Source of the DNA: Deltaproteobacteria bacterium
GTDB lineage: Bacteria; Desulfobacterota; DSM-4660; Desulfatiglandales; HGW-15
DNA length: 64,000 bases
Direction: 5' to 3'
NCBI GenBank assembly: GCA_020060215.1
Contig: JAGVAP010000062.1
Coordinates: 26,541 to 90,540, forward strand
A model generated the notes under the pieces. It ran no database searches. It was not told the origin of the DNA and worked only from the letters and a program-made list of their open reading frames with translations. The position numbers and the translations under genes are program-made. Position 1 is the stretch's first letter. Every line of letters starts with the position of its first letter. This document shows, piece after piece, positions 25,009 through 33,007 of this stretch.

Positions 25009-26235
25009 TTGTTTTTCAATGTCAAGACCACCGAAGAGGTGCTCGAAATCATCCAGGGCTTCGGGGCCGTGGACGAGGAAAAGCTCTCCGTCGCCGATGC
25101 TTCGGGAAGGGTGCTGAGCCGGGATGTGATCTCCCCCGAAGACCTGCCCGGCTTCCCGAGATCCTCGATGGACGGTTTTGCCGTAAGGGCGAAGGACACC
25201 TTCGGGGCGAGTGAAAGCCTGCCTGCGCTCCTGGAGATCAAAGGCGAGGTCCTCATGGGACAGGCCCCCGGGGTGGCGGTCGAGCCCGGGACTGCGGTCC
25301 GGATATCCACGGGCGGCATGATGCCCCAGGGCGCGGATGCGGTAGCCATCATCGAACACTGCCGGCTCCTCGACGAGACGACGGTCGAGGTGATGAGGGC
25401 CGCCTCGCCGCAGGAGCATGTCATCCGGCCCGGAGACGACTTCGCCCGGGGAGCGACCGTTTTGAAGAAGGGGTGGCCCTTGAGGCCCCAGGACATCGGG
25501 GTGATGGCAGGCCTCGGGATCTCCGAGGTCACGGTGCGCAGGCGCCCGAGGGTGGCCGTGATCTCCACCGGGGACGAGGTCGTCCCCATCGATCGCACGC
25601 CCAGACCCGGTGAAATCCGGGACATCAATACCTATACTCTCAAGAGCTTCTGTGAGCAGGCCGGGTCCATTCCCATACCGCTGGGGCTGTGCCCGGACCG
25701 GTTCGATTCCCTGAGGGAGCTGGTCGAAAGGGGTCTCAACCACGCGGACACGGTCTGGATCTCCGGGGGCAGCTCGGTCGGGACGAGGGATCTGACGGTC
25801 CAGGTGCTGGAGTCCTTTCGTGGAATGGAACTGCTCTTTCACGGGATCTCGATCAGCCCCGGCAAACCGACGATCCTTGCGCGGATCGATTCCAGGGCGG
25901 TCTTCGGACTCCCGGGCCACACGGCCTCGGCCATGGTGATTGCAGAGATCTTCCTGAAGCCGTTCCTGGGCAGACTCTCCGGGAGGGGTCCCGATGCGCT
26001 CAGGGAGCGTACGACGGTCGAAGCGACCCTGAGCAGGAACATCGAGTCGGCCAGCGGCAGGGAGGACTATATCCGCGTCAAGCTCCTCCCGGTCGAGGAC
26101 GGGTGGGTGGCGGAACCCCTCTTCGGGAAGTCCGGACTCATCTCCACCCTGGTCGAGGGAGACGGGCTCGTGAAGATCGGGAGAAACGAGGAGGGCCTTT
26201 ACCGGGGGGACAAGGTGAGGGTAATGCTCCTATGA
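25009..26235 (+). CDS. moeA: Molybdopterin molybdenumtransferase MoeA
   Basis: 408 residues. The start is a TTG at 25009 (MFFNVKTTEEVLEI); upstream ATG codons are out of frame, and AGGAGG lies ten bases before. Domain order is normal for MoeA: GRVLSRDVISPEDLPGFPRS and SMDGFAVRAKD, AVRISTGGMMPQGADAV, the MogA-like domain with ISTGDEVV, SGGSSVGTRD and FGLPGHTASAMV, and a C-terminal beta-barrel. It inserts molybdate into adenylylated molybdopterin to make molybdenum cofactor. The last four bases overlap the next gene (ATGA). Confidence 0.93.
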   Translation: MFFNVKTTEEVLEIIQGFGAVDEEKLSVADASGRVLSRDVISPEDLPGFPRSSMDGFAVRAKDTFGASESLPALLEIKGEVLMGQAPGVAVEPGTAVRISTGGMMPQGADAVAIIEHCRLLDETTVEVMRAASPQEHVIRPGDDFARGATVLKKGWPLRPQDIGVMAGLGISEVTVRRRPRVAVISTGDEVVPIDRTPRPGEIRDINTYTLKSFCEQAGSIPIPLGLCPDRFDSLRELVERGLNHADTVWISGGSSVGTRDLTVQVLESFRGMELLFHGISISPGKPTILARIDSRAVFGLPGHTASAMVIAEIFLKPFLGRLSGRGPDALRERTTVEATLSRNIESASGREDYIRVKLLPVEDGWVAEPLFGKSGLISTLVEGDGLVKIGRNEEGLYRGDKVRVMLL

Positions 26236-28163
26236 AAAGACAGATCTACCTGAACATGAAGACCCTCGAAGAGGCGAAGGAGGTCTTTTTCTCCCGCTTC
26301 AGGGAGGTGAGGACAGAACCTGAGGAGATCCCTGTAGAGGATTCCCTTCATCGCATCACGGCGGAACCGGTGTTTGCCAGGTTTTCCGCACCGACCTATC
26401 ATTCGGCGGCCATGGACGGGGTCGCCGTCAAGGCCGAGTCCACCTACGGGACCACGGAGAGGAGCCCCAGGATCCTGAAGACAGGAGCGGAGGCGGTGTG
26501 GATCAACACGGGTCAGGCCCTGCCCGAGGGTCTGGACTCGGTGATCATGGTCGAGAAGGTCCACCCGCTGGACGAAGAGCGGCTGGAGATTCGAAGCCCC
26601 TCCTATCCCTGGCAGAACGTGAGAAAGGTGGGAGAGGACATCGTGGCGACCCAGCTCCTGCTGCCGCAGGGCCACGAGATCCGGCCCTATGACATGGGGG
26701 CGCTCATCTCTGCCGGGGTCGTCTCGATCACGGTGCGCCGGCGGCCGCTCGTGGCGATCATCCCCACCGGATCGGAGCTGGTGGATCTCCGGGATGTGGA
26801 GGGTCCCGCGCAGTTGAAGCCGGGGCGGATCATCGAGTTCAACTCCGTCGTCCTCGCGGGGCTCGTACGGGAGAGCGGGGGCGTCCCTTCGGTCCGCGGG
26901 GTGGTGCCCGACACGGAACAGGAAATCGCCGAGGCCCTGAACGAGGCCGTGGATTCAGAGGCCCATGTGATCATCGTCAACGCGGGCTCTTCGGCCGGGA
27001 GCAAGGATTACACGGTCCACCTGATCCGAGAACTGGGTGAAGTCCTGGTCCATGGGGTCGCCATGATGCCTGGCAAGCCCACGATCCTCGGTGTGGTGAG
27101 GGGGAAGCCGGTCATCGGGAATCCCGGCTACGTGGTCTCTTCGGCCTTTTCCTTTCAGCAGTTCGTGCGGCCCCTGCTCCACAGCCTTCAGGCGAGGAGG
27201 ACCGTAGAACCCAGGAAGGTGAGGGTGCGGCCCTCCACCGATATGCCGTCGCGTTTGGGGATGGAGGAGTTCGTGCGGGTCAACATCGGCAAGGTGGGGG
27301 ACCGGCTGGTCGCCACGCCTCTGCCGCGCGCGGCCGGCTCGATCACGTCCCTGACCAGGGCCGAAGGGGTCCTCCGCATCCCCGCCCTCTCGGAAGGGGT
27401 CACGCAGGAAGAGGAGGTGGAGGCGGAACTGCTGGTGGATGAGCAGGAGATCGAGCGCGCCGTCGTGATCATCGGGAGCCATGACATCACCCTGGACATC
27501 CTCTCCGACGAGATCAGGCGCAGGGGCGACGACCTTCGCATCTCCTCGGGGAACGTGGGGAGCCTCGGGGGGCTCATCGCGCTCCGCAAGGGCGCCTCCC
27601 ACCTGGCGGGTTCCCATCTGCTGGATGTGGAGACCGGCGAGTACAACATCTCCTACATCCAACGGTATCTGAAAGGCTTGAAGGTCTCGGTCTTTCACCT
27701 GGTCCTGCGTGAGCAGGGACTGATCCTTCCCAAGGGAAACCCGAAGGGGATCCGGTCCATCCAAGATCTGGCCCGCAACGATGTGTCCTTCGTCAACAGG
27801 CAGGCGGGTTCAGGGACCAGGGTTCTTCTCGACTACCGGCTTCGACTGGCGTCCATGGATCCCGAGACCATCCGGGGCTACGGCCATGAGGAATTCACGC
27901 ACATGGCCGTTGCCGTGGATGTGCTCAGCGGGGTGGCGGACTGCGGCCTGGGAATTTATGCGGCTGCAAAGGCACTGGACCTTGACTTTGTTCCCGTTGT
28001 TGAAGAACAATACGACCTGGTCGTGCCCAGCCCGATGCTCGATCATTCAGGTGTGCAGCTGGTCCTGAAGACCATCGCGAGCGATTCTTTTCGAGAGCGG
28101 GTCCGCACCCTGGGAGGGTATGACCCTTCGAAGAGCGGGCAGTTATGGGTGGAGGTTGGCTGA
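26232..28163 (+). CDS. MoeA fused to a periplasmic-binding-protein-like domain
   Basis: 643 residues from ATG 26232. Residues about 1-410 repeat the MoeA layout: SAAMDGVAVKAEST, WINTGQALPEGLDSV, IIPTGSELVDL, NAGSSAGSKDYT, IGNPGYVVSS. From about residue 415 (VVIIGSHDITLDILSDEIRR) to the end is a LysR-substrate/PBP-type domain with VGSLGGLIALRKGASHLAGS, LDVETGEYN, VNRQAGSGTRVLLDYRL and VAVDVLSGVADCGLGI. This fused form is known from bacteria and archaea with molybdenum or tungsten enzymes; the extra domain is thought to bind the oxyanion or sense cofactor supply. It may be selective for tungsten or a particular cofactor form, which is inference. Confidence 0.92.
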   Translation: MKRQIYLNMKTLEEAKEVFFSRFREVRTEPEEIPVEDSLHRITAEPVFARFSAPTYHSAAMDGVAVKAESTYGTTERSPRILKTGAEAVWINTGQALPEGLDSVIMVEKVHPLDEERLEIRSPSYPWQNVRKVGEDIVATQLLLPQGHEIRPYDMGALISAGVVSITVRRRPLVAIIPTGSELVDLRDVEGPAQLKPGRIIEFNSVVLAGLVRESGGVPSVRGVVPDTEQEIAEALNEAVDSEAHVIIVNAGSSAGSKDYTVHLIRELGEVLVHGVAMMPGKPTILGVVRGKPVIGNPGYVVSSAFSFQQFVRPLLHSLQARRTVEPRKVRVRPSTDMPSRLGMEEFVRVNIGKVGDRLVATPLPRAAGSITSLTRAEGVLRIPALSEGVTQEEEVEAELLVDEQEIERAVVIIGSHDITLDILSDEIRRRGDDLRISSGNVGSLGGLIALRKGASHLAGSHLLDVETGEYNISYIQRYLKGLKVSVFHLVLREQGLILPKGNPKGIRSIQDLARNDVSFVNRQAGSGTRVLLDYRLRLASMDPETIRGYGHEEFTHMAVAVDVLSGVADCGLGIYAAAKALDLDFVPVVEEQYDLVVPSPMLDHSGVQLVLKTIASDSFRERVRTLGGYDPSKSGQLWVEVG

Positions 28164-28195
28164 CGCGCAAGAAACCTGCAAGGGAGACACACGAC

Positions 28196-28525
28196 ATGAA
28201 ATCCTTTCGGCTGCTGTCGAGACACTGGATCGTGGACGAGGATGGGCGCATCATCATCGGCGAGGGCAGGAGCGAGATCCTGGAGAACATCGAGAAAACG
28301 GGCTCCATCAACCTGACTGCGAAGATCATGAAGATGTCCTACAAGGGGGTCTGGAGCAAGATCAAGGCCACCGAGAGCACGATGAAGGTGAAGATCGTCC
28401 AGAGCAACAGGAAACAGGGATCCACGCTCACCAAGGAAGGCAAAGAGCTCCTCAAGAACTACAAGGTCCTGCAGGAGAAGTGTCTGAAATCCGATGACCG
28501 CATCTTCAAGAGCATATTCGAATAG
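28196..28525 (+). CDS. ModE-like winged-helix molybdate regulator (DNA-binding domain only)
   Basis: 109 residues from ATG 28196 (GGGAG upstream); an earlier in-frame ATG at 28145 would overlap the preceding gene. The sequence follows the N-terminal domain of ModE: WIVDEDGRIIIGEGRSEIL, EKTGSINLTAKIMKMSYKGVW and KIKATESTMKVKIVQ, a winged HTH. The two molybdate-binding TOBE/MOP domains of full ModE are missing, so it would need another sensor; the PBP domain of the preceding MoeA fusion is an attractive partner, which is inference. A terminator follows 31 bases after the stop. Confidence 0.85.
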   Translation: MKSFRLLSRHWIVDEDGRIIIGEGRSEILENIEKTGSINLTAKIMKMSYKGVWSKIKATESTMKVKIVQSNRKQGSTLTKEGKELLKNYKVLQEKCLKSDDRIFKSIFE

Positions 28526-28555
28526 GAACTCTCCAGGATACGCTGTGGTCTTCAC

Positions 28556-28580
28556 AAGGGTCGAGTAGACCCTTTTTTTT
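28556..28580 (+). terminator. Rho-independent terminator of the moeA operon
   Basis: Seven-base-pair stem AAGGGTC/GACCCTT around a five-base loop (GAGTA), followed directly by a run of T to base 28580. It cleanly separates the molybdenum operon from tolQ. Confidence 0.88.
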
Positions 28581-28612
28581 GCCGCACGCTGCGGCGGCCG
28601 TGGAAATAGCCC

Positions 28613-28639
28613 TTGCAAGCGGGGGGCTGTGGTTATAAA
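28613..28639 (+). promoter_or_regulatory. Candidate promoter for the tol-pal operon
   Basis: TTGCAA (28613-28618) and TATAAA (28634-28639) are 15 bases apart, shorter than ideal, 37 bases before the tolQ start and downstream of the terminator at 28556-28580. Confidence 0.38.
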
Positions 28640-28675
28640 TACGAGTGCTTAAAACCTCATGCCAAGGATGGGATC

Positions 28676-29479
28676 ATGGGTACTGAGTTGTTGAACGTGG
28701 GTCTTCTCCCGGGAGTGGTCTCCCTGGACGGGGCGTTTACCGGTGATATTCTTCAGATGATCCTTCACGCCGGACCGGTCGTGAAGTTCGTCATGTTCAT
28801 CCTGTTCCTCTTCTCCATCCTGTCCTGGGCGATCATCTTCATGAAGTGGCGGCTGCTCAGAAAGGCCCGGGAAGAAACCACCTATTTTCTCGATCTCTTC
28901 TGGGACAACACGGAGATGGCGAAGGTCTACAGCGAATCCGAGGATCTTCCTTACAGCCCGGTGGCCAATCTCTTCCGGTCCGGGTATTCCGAGATCGTCA
29001 GGATGAACAAGCTCCAGAGCCAGCCCAAGGGGAGGCCCGGCAACTCGACCATGCAGCCGATGCTGGACGTGGTGGAGAGATCCCTCCGGAAGGCGACCAT
29101 CGATCAGGGAAACCGGCTGGAGAAGGCGCTCTCTTTTCTGGCGACGACCGGGAACACGGCCCCCTTTATCGGGCTTTTCGGGACCGTCTGGGGGATCATG
29201 GAGTCCTTCCGAGGGATCGGCCTCAAGGGGGCGGCCAACCTCGCAGTGGTTGCGCCGGGCATCTCCGAGGCGCTGATCGCCACGGCGGCCGGACTGGCCG
29301 CTGCCATTCCCGCGGTCGTGGCCTTCAACTACTTCAACAGCAAGGTGGGGTTCCTCAAGTCGGAGATGGACAACTTTTCGTCGGATTTCATGAGCCTTGT
29401 CGAGCGGCAGTTCATGAAGAAGATGATGACGCCGAAAGAGGAGGAGACGGGCGATCGAAGGCGGAAGTCGGAAGGGTGA
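28676..29479 (+). CDS. tolQ: Tol-Pal system proton channel subunit TolQ
   Basis: 267 residues from ATG 28676; the frame is open further upstream, but GGATGGG precedes this ATG and the family starts here. Three membrane helices: FVMFILFLFSILSWAIIFM, then NTAPFIGLFGTVWGIMESF and GISEALIATAAGLAAAIPAV, the latter two being the hallmark TolQ/ExbB/MotA segments. Together with TolR it uses the proton gradient to drive TolA. First gene of a canonical order tolQ-R-A-B-pal-cpoB. It is somewhat longer than E. coli TolQ because of a loop around PKGRPGNSTM and a charged C-terminus. Confidence 0.94.
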   Translation: MGTELLNVGLLPGVVSLDGAFTGDILQMILHAGPVVKFVMFILFLFSILSWAIIFMKWRLLRKAREETTYFLDLFWDNTEMAKVYSESEDLPYSPVANLFRSGYSEIVRMNKLQSQPKGRPGNSTMQPMLDVVERSLRKATIDQGNRLEKALSFLATTGNTAPFIGLFGTVWGIMESFRGIGLKGAANLAVVAPGISEALIATAAGLAAAIPAVVAFNYFNSKVGFLKSEMDNFSSDFMSLVERQFMKKMMTPKEEETGDRRRKSEG

Positions 29480-29504
29480 ACATCGAACGTCGAATGAAGG
29501 ACCC

Positions 29505-29531
29505 CTGTAGGAGCAAGCTCTGCTTGCGATC
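29505..29531 (-). repeat. REP-like palindrome (family A) between tolQ and tolR
   Basis: CTGTAGGAGCAAGCTCTGCT and its continuation to GATC form one copy of family A in the 82-base tolQ-tolR gap. The preceding bases (GAACATCGAACGTCGAATGA) match, in reverse complement, sequence beside the copy at 47112, so the mobile unit is about 55 bases long. Confidence 0.8.
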
Positions 29532-29561
29532 GGAGACCAGGGAAGCGAAAACGGGGTAAGC

Positions 29562-29963
29562 ATGCAGACAGGCAACGGGAAGAGATTCATGTCGGAGATC
29601 AACGTCACTCCGCTGGTCGACGTGATGCTGGTCCTCCTGATCATCTTCATGGTGACCGCTCCAATGATGACCCAGGGCCTGGATGTGAACCTGCCCCAGA
29701 CCACGGCCAAGAGCATCAAGACCCAGGAGGACCCGCTCTTCCTCACCATCAACAAGAAGGGGGAGATCTTCCTGGAGGAGCATGCCGTCCCGCTGGAGGA
29801 GCTGGAGGAGAAGGTGCGGAGCATCTTCAAATACCGCAGGGACAAGGAGCTCCTGCTCAGGGCCGACCGGGACATCCCCTACGGGGTCGTGGTCAAGGTC
29901 ATGGGCGCCGTCAAGAGGGCCGGGATCGACAAGCTGGGGATGGTGACGGAGCCCAAGGATTAG
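29562..29963 (+). CDS. tolR: Tol-Pal system protein TolR
   Basis: 133 residues. The single membrane helix contains the proton-path aspartate Asp20 (NVTPLVDVMLVLLIIFMVTAP). It is followed by the ExbD/TolR periplasmic domain (LDVNLPQTTAK, LFLTINKKGEIFL, ELLLRADRDIPYG, VMGAVKRAGIDKLGMVT). It pairs with TolQ. The gene starts 82 bases after tolQ, an unusual distance caused by an inserted palindromic repeat. Confidence 0.94.
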   Translation: MQTGNGKRFMSEINVTPLVDVMLVLLIIFMVTAPMMTQGLDVNLPQTTAKSIKTQEDPLFLTINKKGEIFLEEHAVPLEELEEKVRSIFKYRRDKELLLRADRDIPYGVVVKVMGAVKRAGIDKLGMVTEPKD

Positions 29964-30060
29964 ACCGGGTTGCCGCGGGGTTTGCTCCGTGCGCAATATG
30001 AGATCAACGCAGACTCTTCACGGGCGTCGCTTGCACGGGCGGACCGGGAGCGATTGAATC

Positions 30061-30891
30061 ATGCCGTTCGGCGCTGCAGAAAATTCGAATCCCCTGATGG
30101 ACCAGAAGTGGAGCCGCATGATCGCCATTTCGGTGGGGTTCCACCTTGCGGCCTTTCTCCTGATCATGCTCGTGGCGAATACGGGCCCCAGCATCAGGCC
30201 CTACCGTGGCATCTCCTACGAGGTCAATCTGGTCGAGCTTCCGGGAGGCGGGGTGCAGAAGGCGGTCGGCCCGTCCGCGGCGGCCGCGGAGGCGAAGGCC
30301 GAGAAGGCGGTGCCCAAGGAGACCAGGACACCTCGAATCGAAGAGCCGAGGAGAGAGGAAAAGCCCCTGGTGATCGCGAAGAAGACCGTCGAGAAGACCG
30401 CCCCTCGGGCTGAAAAACCCAAGATCTCCCCGATGGAGCAGATCAACAAGGCGATCTCCAAGATCGAGAAAAAGGTGAAGTCGGACAACGTGGACCACCT
30501 CAATACGGCGATTTCGAGACTCCAGGCCAAGGCGCAGAGCAATGCTCCGAAACCGGGAGGCGGCGATGGAATGGAAGGAGGAGGCCAGGGGATCGGCGGG
30601 GGACCCATGGCCCTGTACCAGATGGAGGTGGAAGCCAAGATCAAGCGCAACTGGAACTACCCTGTCATGGACAAGCAGAAGCTGGAGGCGGTCGTTGTCC
30701 TTACGGTGAAGCAGGACGGCACGATCCTGAAGAGCCGCATGGAAAAGCGCTCCTCGGATACGATGTTCGACGAGTCCGTCCTGAAGGCCATAGAACGATC
30801 AAACCCCTTACCACCGTTTCCGGAGAGTTACAGGAAAAGCCATGATGAACTCGAGATCACCTTCAACCTCAATGATCTTGAAGGTCTGTAG
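30061..30891 (+). CDS. tolA: TolA/TonB-like energy-transducing protein
   Basis: 276 residues. A short cytoplasmic segment and one membrane helix (IAISVGFHLAAFLLIMLVA) are followed by a long charged linker rich in Lys, Glu and Ala (AKAEKAVPKETR, EKTAPRAEKPKI) and a glycine-rich stretch. The C-terminal TonB/TolA domain has EVEAKIKRNWNYP, AVVVLTVKQDGTILKSRMEK and DESVLKAIERSNPLPPFPES. It spans the periplasm to contact Pal and TolB. Its 3' end overlaps the likely tolB start by 50 bases. Confidence 0.9.
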   Translation: MPFGAAENSNPLMDQKWSRMIAISVGFHLAAFLLIMLVANTGPSIRPYRGISYEVNLVELPGGGVQKAVGPSAAAAEAKAEKAVPKETRTPRIEEPRREEKPLVIAKKTVEKTAPRAEKPKISPMEQINKAISKIEKKVKSDNVDHLNTAISRLQAKAQSNAPKPGGGDGMEGGGQGIGGGPMALYQMEVEAKIKRNWNYPVMDKQKLEAVVVLTVKQDGTILKSRMEKRSSDTMFDESVLKAIERSNPLPPFPESYRKSHDELEITFNLNDLEGL

Positions 30892-32185
30892 AATACTGCT
30901 CTTCATAGCCCTGGCTGCGGGCATCCAGCTGTTCCATCCCGAACCCGCCAGGTCCAGGATCTATATCGATATCAATGCACCATCCCTCCAGAGGATCAAG
31001 ATCGCCATCCCCGATTTCAAGAACTTCTCGGACAGGGGCGAAAACCCGGAGCTTGCAGCGGCGCTGCCCGCGGTCCTTTCCAATGACCTCGACCTCAGCG
31101 GTTATTTCGCTCCCATGGACAAGGCCGCCTTCCTTGGAGACGGGGCGGGCCACGCCTCCCTCGAGGAGACCCGCTTCAGGGACTGGTCCGTCATCGGCAC
31201 GGATCTCCTCGTGAAGGCCGGTTTCACCTGCATCGGCCAGAGCCTGGAGGTGGAGGTGAGATTATACGACGTCCACTCCGCACGCCAGTTGCTGGGGAAG
31301 CGGTTTCTCGGGAGGATCGACGAGCAGCGGGCCCTGATGCACCGGGTGGGCAACGAGATCATCTACCTTCTGACCGGAAACAAGGGGATGTTCCTCTCCA
31401 GGATCGCCTTTGTCGGGACTGCGACCGGGAACAAGGAGATCTACGTGGCCGACTACGACGGCCATAACGAAAAACAGCTGACCTCGGACAAGACGATTGC
31501 GCTCCTCCCAAGGTGGTCTCCCCAGGGGGATATGATCTGTTTCAACTCCTACAAGGACGGGAGCCCGATGCTGTACCTGAAGGAGCTTTTCTCCGGAAAG
31601 GTGAGGCGGATCTCGGACCGCAAGGGGCTGAACGCCGGAGGCTCCTGGCTGCCTGACGGCAAGAGCCTGGCCATGTGCATGAGTTATGGAGATCACCTGG
31701 ACCTGTTCAACATCGATCTCAACGGGAAGGTCATCAGGCGCCTTACCCAGCATTCGAGCATCAACGTCTCCGCCTCCTTTTCCCCCGATGGCTCGAAATT
31801 TGCTTTTGTCTCCAATCGTTCGGGAAACCCCCAGATCTATATCAAGGACATTGCGGGGGACAGGGAAGAGCGAATCACCTTCCAGGGAAACTACAATACG
31901 TCCCCTTCATGGTCCCGCCTGAATCGGATTGCCTTTTGCGGGAGCTACGAGGGGAAATTCGACATCTTTACCGTGGATCCCGATGGGAGGAACCTGCGGA
32001 AGCTGACGGACGGCCAGGGCGACAACGAGGAGCCGAGCTGGTCTCCGGACGGGAGGTACATCGTTTTCAGCTCGAACAGGGAGGGCGGCCATCACCTGTA
32101 TATCATGAATGCCAACGGGCAGAACCAGAGAAGGGTCACCTTCATGAAGGGGCAGCAGACCTCGCCCTCCTGGTCACCCTTCTGA
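30842..32185 (+). CDS. tolB: Tol-Pal system periplasmic beta-propeller TolB
   Basis: 447 residues when started at ATG 30842 (AGGA upstream); ATG 30872 is an alternative giving a more standard signal peptide (MILKVCRILLFIALAAG). An N-terminal TolB_N domain (YIDINAPSLQRIKIAIPDF) precedes a six-bladed propeller with PD40 repeats: GNKEIYVADYDGHN, RWSPQGDMICF, SWLPDGKSLAM, FSPDGSKFAFVSNRSG, SWSPDGRYIVFSSNREG. TolB binds Pal in the periplasm and links it with TolA. Confidence 0.94.
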   Translation: MMNSRSPSTSMILKVCRILLFIALAAGIQLFHPEPARSRIYIDINAPSLQRIKIAIPDFKNFSDRGENPELAAALPAVLSNDLDLSGYFAPMDKAAFLGDGAGHASLEETRFRDWSVIGTDLLVKAGFTCIGQSLEVEVRLYDVHSARQLLGKRFLGRIDEQRALMHRVGNEIIYLLTGNKGMFLSRIAFVGTATGNKEIYVADYDGHNEKQLTSDKTIALLPRWSPQGDMICFNSYKDGSPMLYLKELFSGKVRRISDRKGLNAGGSWLPDGKSLAMCMSYGDHLDLFNIDLNGKVIRRLTQHSSINVSASFSPDGSKFAFVSNRSGNPQIYIKDIAGDREERITFQGNYNTSPSWSRLNRIAFCGSYEGKFDIFTVDPDGRNLRKLTDGQGDNEEPSWSPDGRYIVFSSNREGGHHLYIMNANGQNQRRVTFMKGQQTSPSWSPF

Positions 32186-32353
32186 TGCAGCGGCAACAGG
32201 CCAAGGATTGCGGTCGCAATGCACCGGCCGGCGGGCGACAGGACAAAGATCTTGAGTTTTGTAAAGAAAGGTGGTATAGAGCCGGTTTCGGGAGTGAAGT
32301 TGGATTATCGAAATTGGGATTCATTTAACTTAAATTAGGAGGTAGAAGAGAGT

Positions 32354-32896
32354 ATGGTACGAAAGTGGATGATCGTGTTGGTTGTTTTTGCCTTTGCAGC
32401 ATCGCTCCTGGCCCTCAGCTCCTGCGCCAAGAAGCAGGTGAAGGCCGCCGACGAGGCTGCCAGACCCGCCGAGATCAAGAAAGCGGAACCGGCCCCGGCT
32501 GCCCCTCCCACCGACGATAGCGCAAAGCTGCGGGAACTCGAGAGACAGCGCGAGATCAAGGCCTTCGAGTCGGAGAGCATCTATTTCGACTTCGACAAGT
32601 CCGAGCTGAAGCCCGCAGCAAGGGCCACGCTGGAGAAGAAGGCGGGCTGGCTGAGGGCGAATCCTCAATACAAGCTCAGGATCGAAGGTCATGCCGACGA
32701 AAGGGGAACGGTGGAATACAACCTGGCCCTCGGTGAAAGAAGGGCGAAGGCTGCACAGAAGTATCTCACCGCCCTCGGGATCTCTGCAGATCGCATCGCC
32801 ACCGTGAGTTACGGCGAAGAGAGGCCGGCCGACCCCGGGCACAACGAGGCGGCATGGGCCAAGAACAGAAGAGACGAGTTCAAGCTGAGCAGGTAG
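32354..32896 (+). CDS. pal: Peptidoglycan-associated lipoprotein Pal
   Basis: 180 residues, ATG 32354 with AGGAGG upstream. Lipobox LSSC (Cys24), an Ala/Pro/Lys-rich linker, then an OmpA-like peptidoglycan-binding domain from about residue 75: IYFDFDKSELKP, LRIEGHADERGTVEYNLALG, RRAKAAQKYLTALGI and KNRRDEFKL with the diaminopimelate-contacting Asp and Arg positions present. It anchors the outer membrane to the wall in the Tol-Pal system. It is 168 bases after tolB, so a secondary promoter is possible. Confidence 0.95.
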   Translation: MVRKWMIVLVVFAFAASLLALSSCAKKQVKAADEAARPAEIKKAEPAPAAPPTDDSAKLRELERQREIKAFESESIYFDFDKSELKPAARATLEKKAGWLRANPQYKLRIEGHADERGTVEYNLALGERRAKAAQKYLTALGISADRIATVSYGEERPADPGHNEAAWAKNRRDEFKLSR

Positions 32897-32938
32897 TCCG
32901 CAGCCTGAACCCTCTTCGCAGGTAGAGCAAAGAAAAGG

Positions 32939-32968
32939 GAGACCGGTCTGCGCTGCCAGATCGGTCTC
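32939..32968 (+). promoter_or_regulatory. Hairpin between pal and cpoB
   Basis: GAGACCGGTCTG and CCAGATCGGTCTC form a stem of about 12 base pairs with one mismatch around a CGCTG loop. No T-run follows, so it may act as a processing or stability element, or a partial terminator reducing cpoB relative to pal. Confidence 0.45.
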
Positions 32969-33007
32969 TAATCTCCAAAGCCCTACGCATTCACAGGAAG
33001 GTTTTGA

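Noticed and set aside
24657..25628. Upstream extension of the unknown minus-strand gene, running across moeA
   Set aside because: The translated product has shadow-like composition and is antisense to a well-supported moeA gene.
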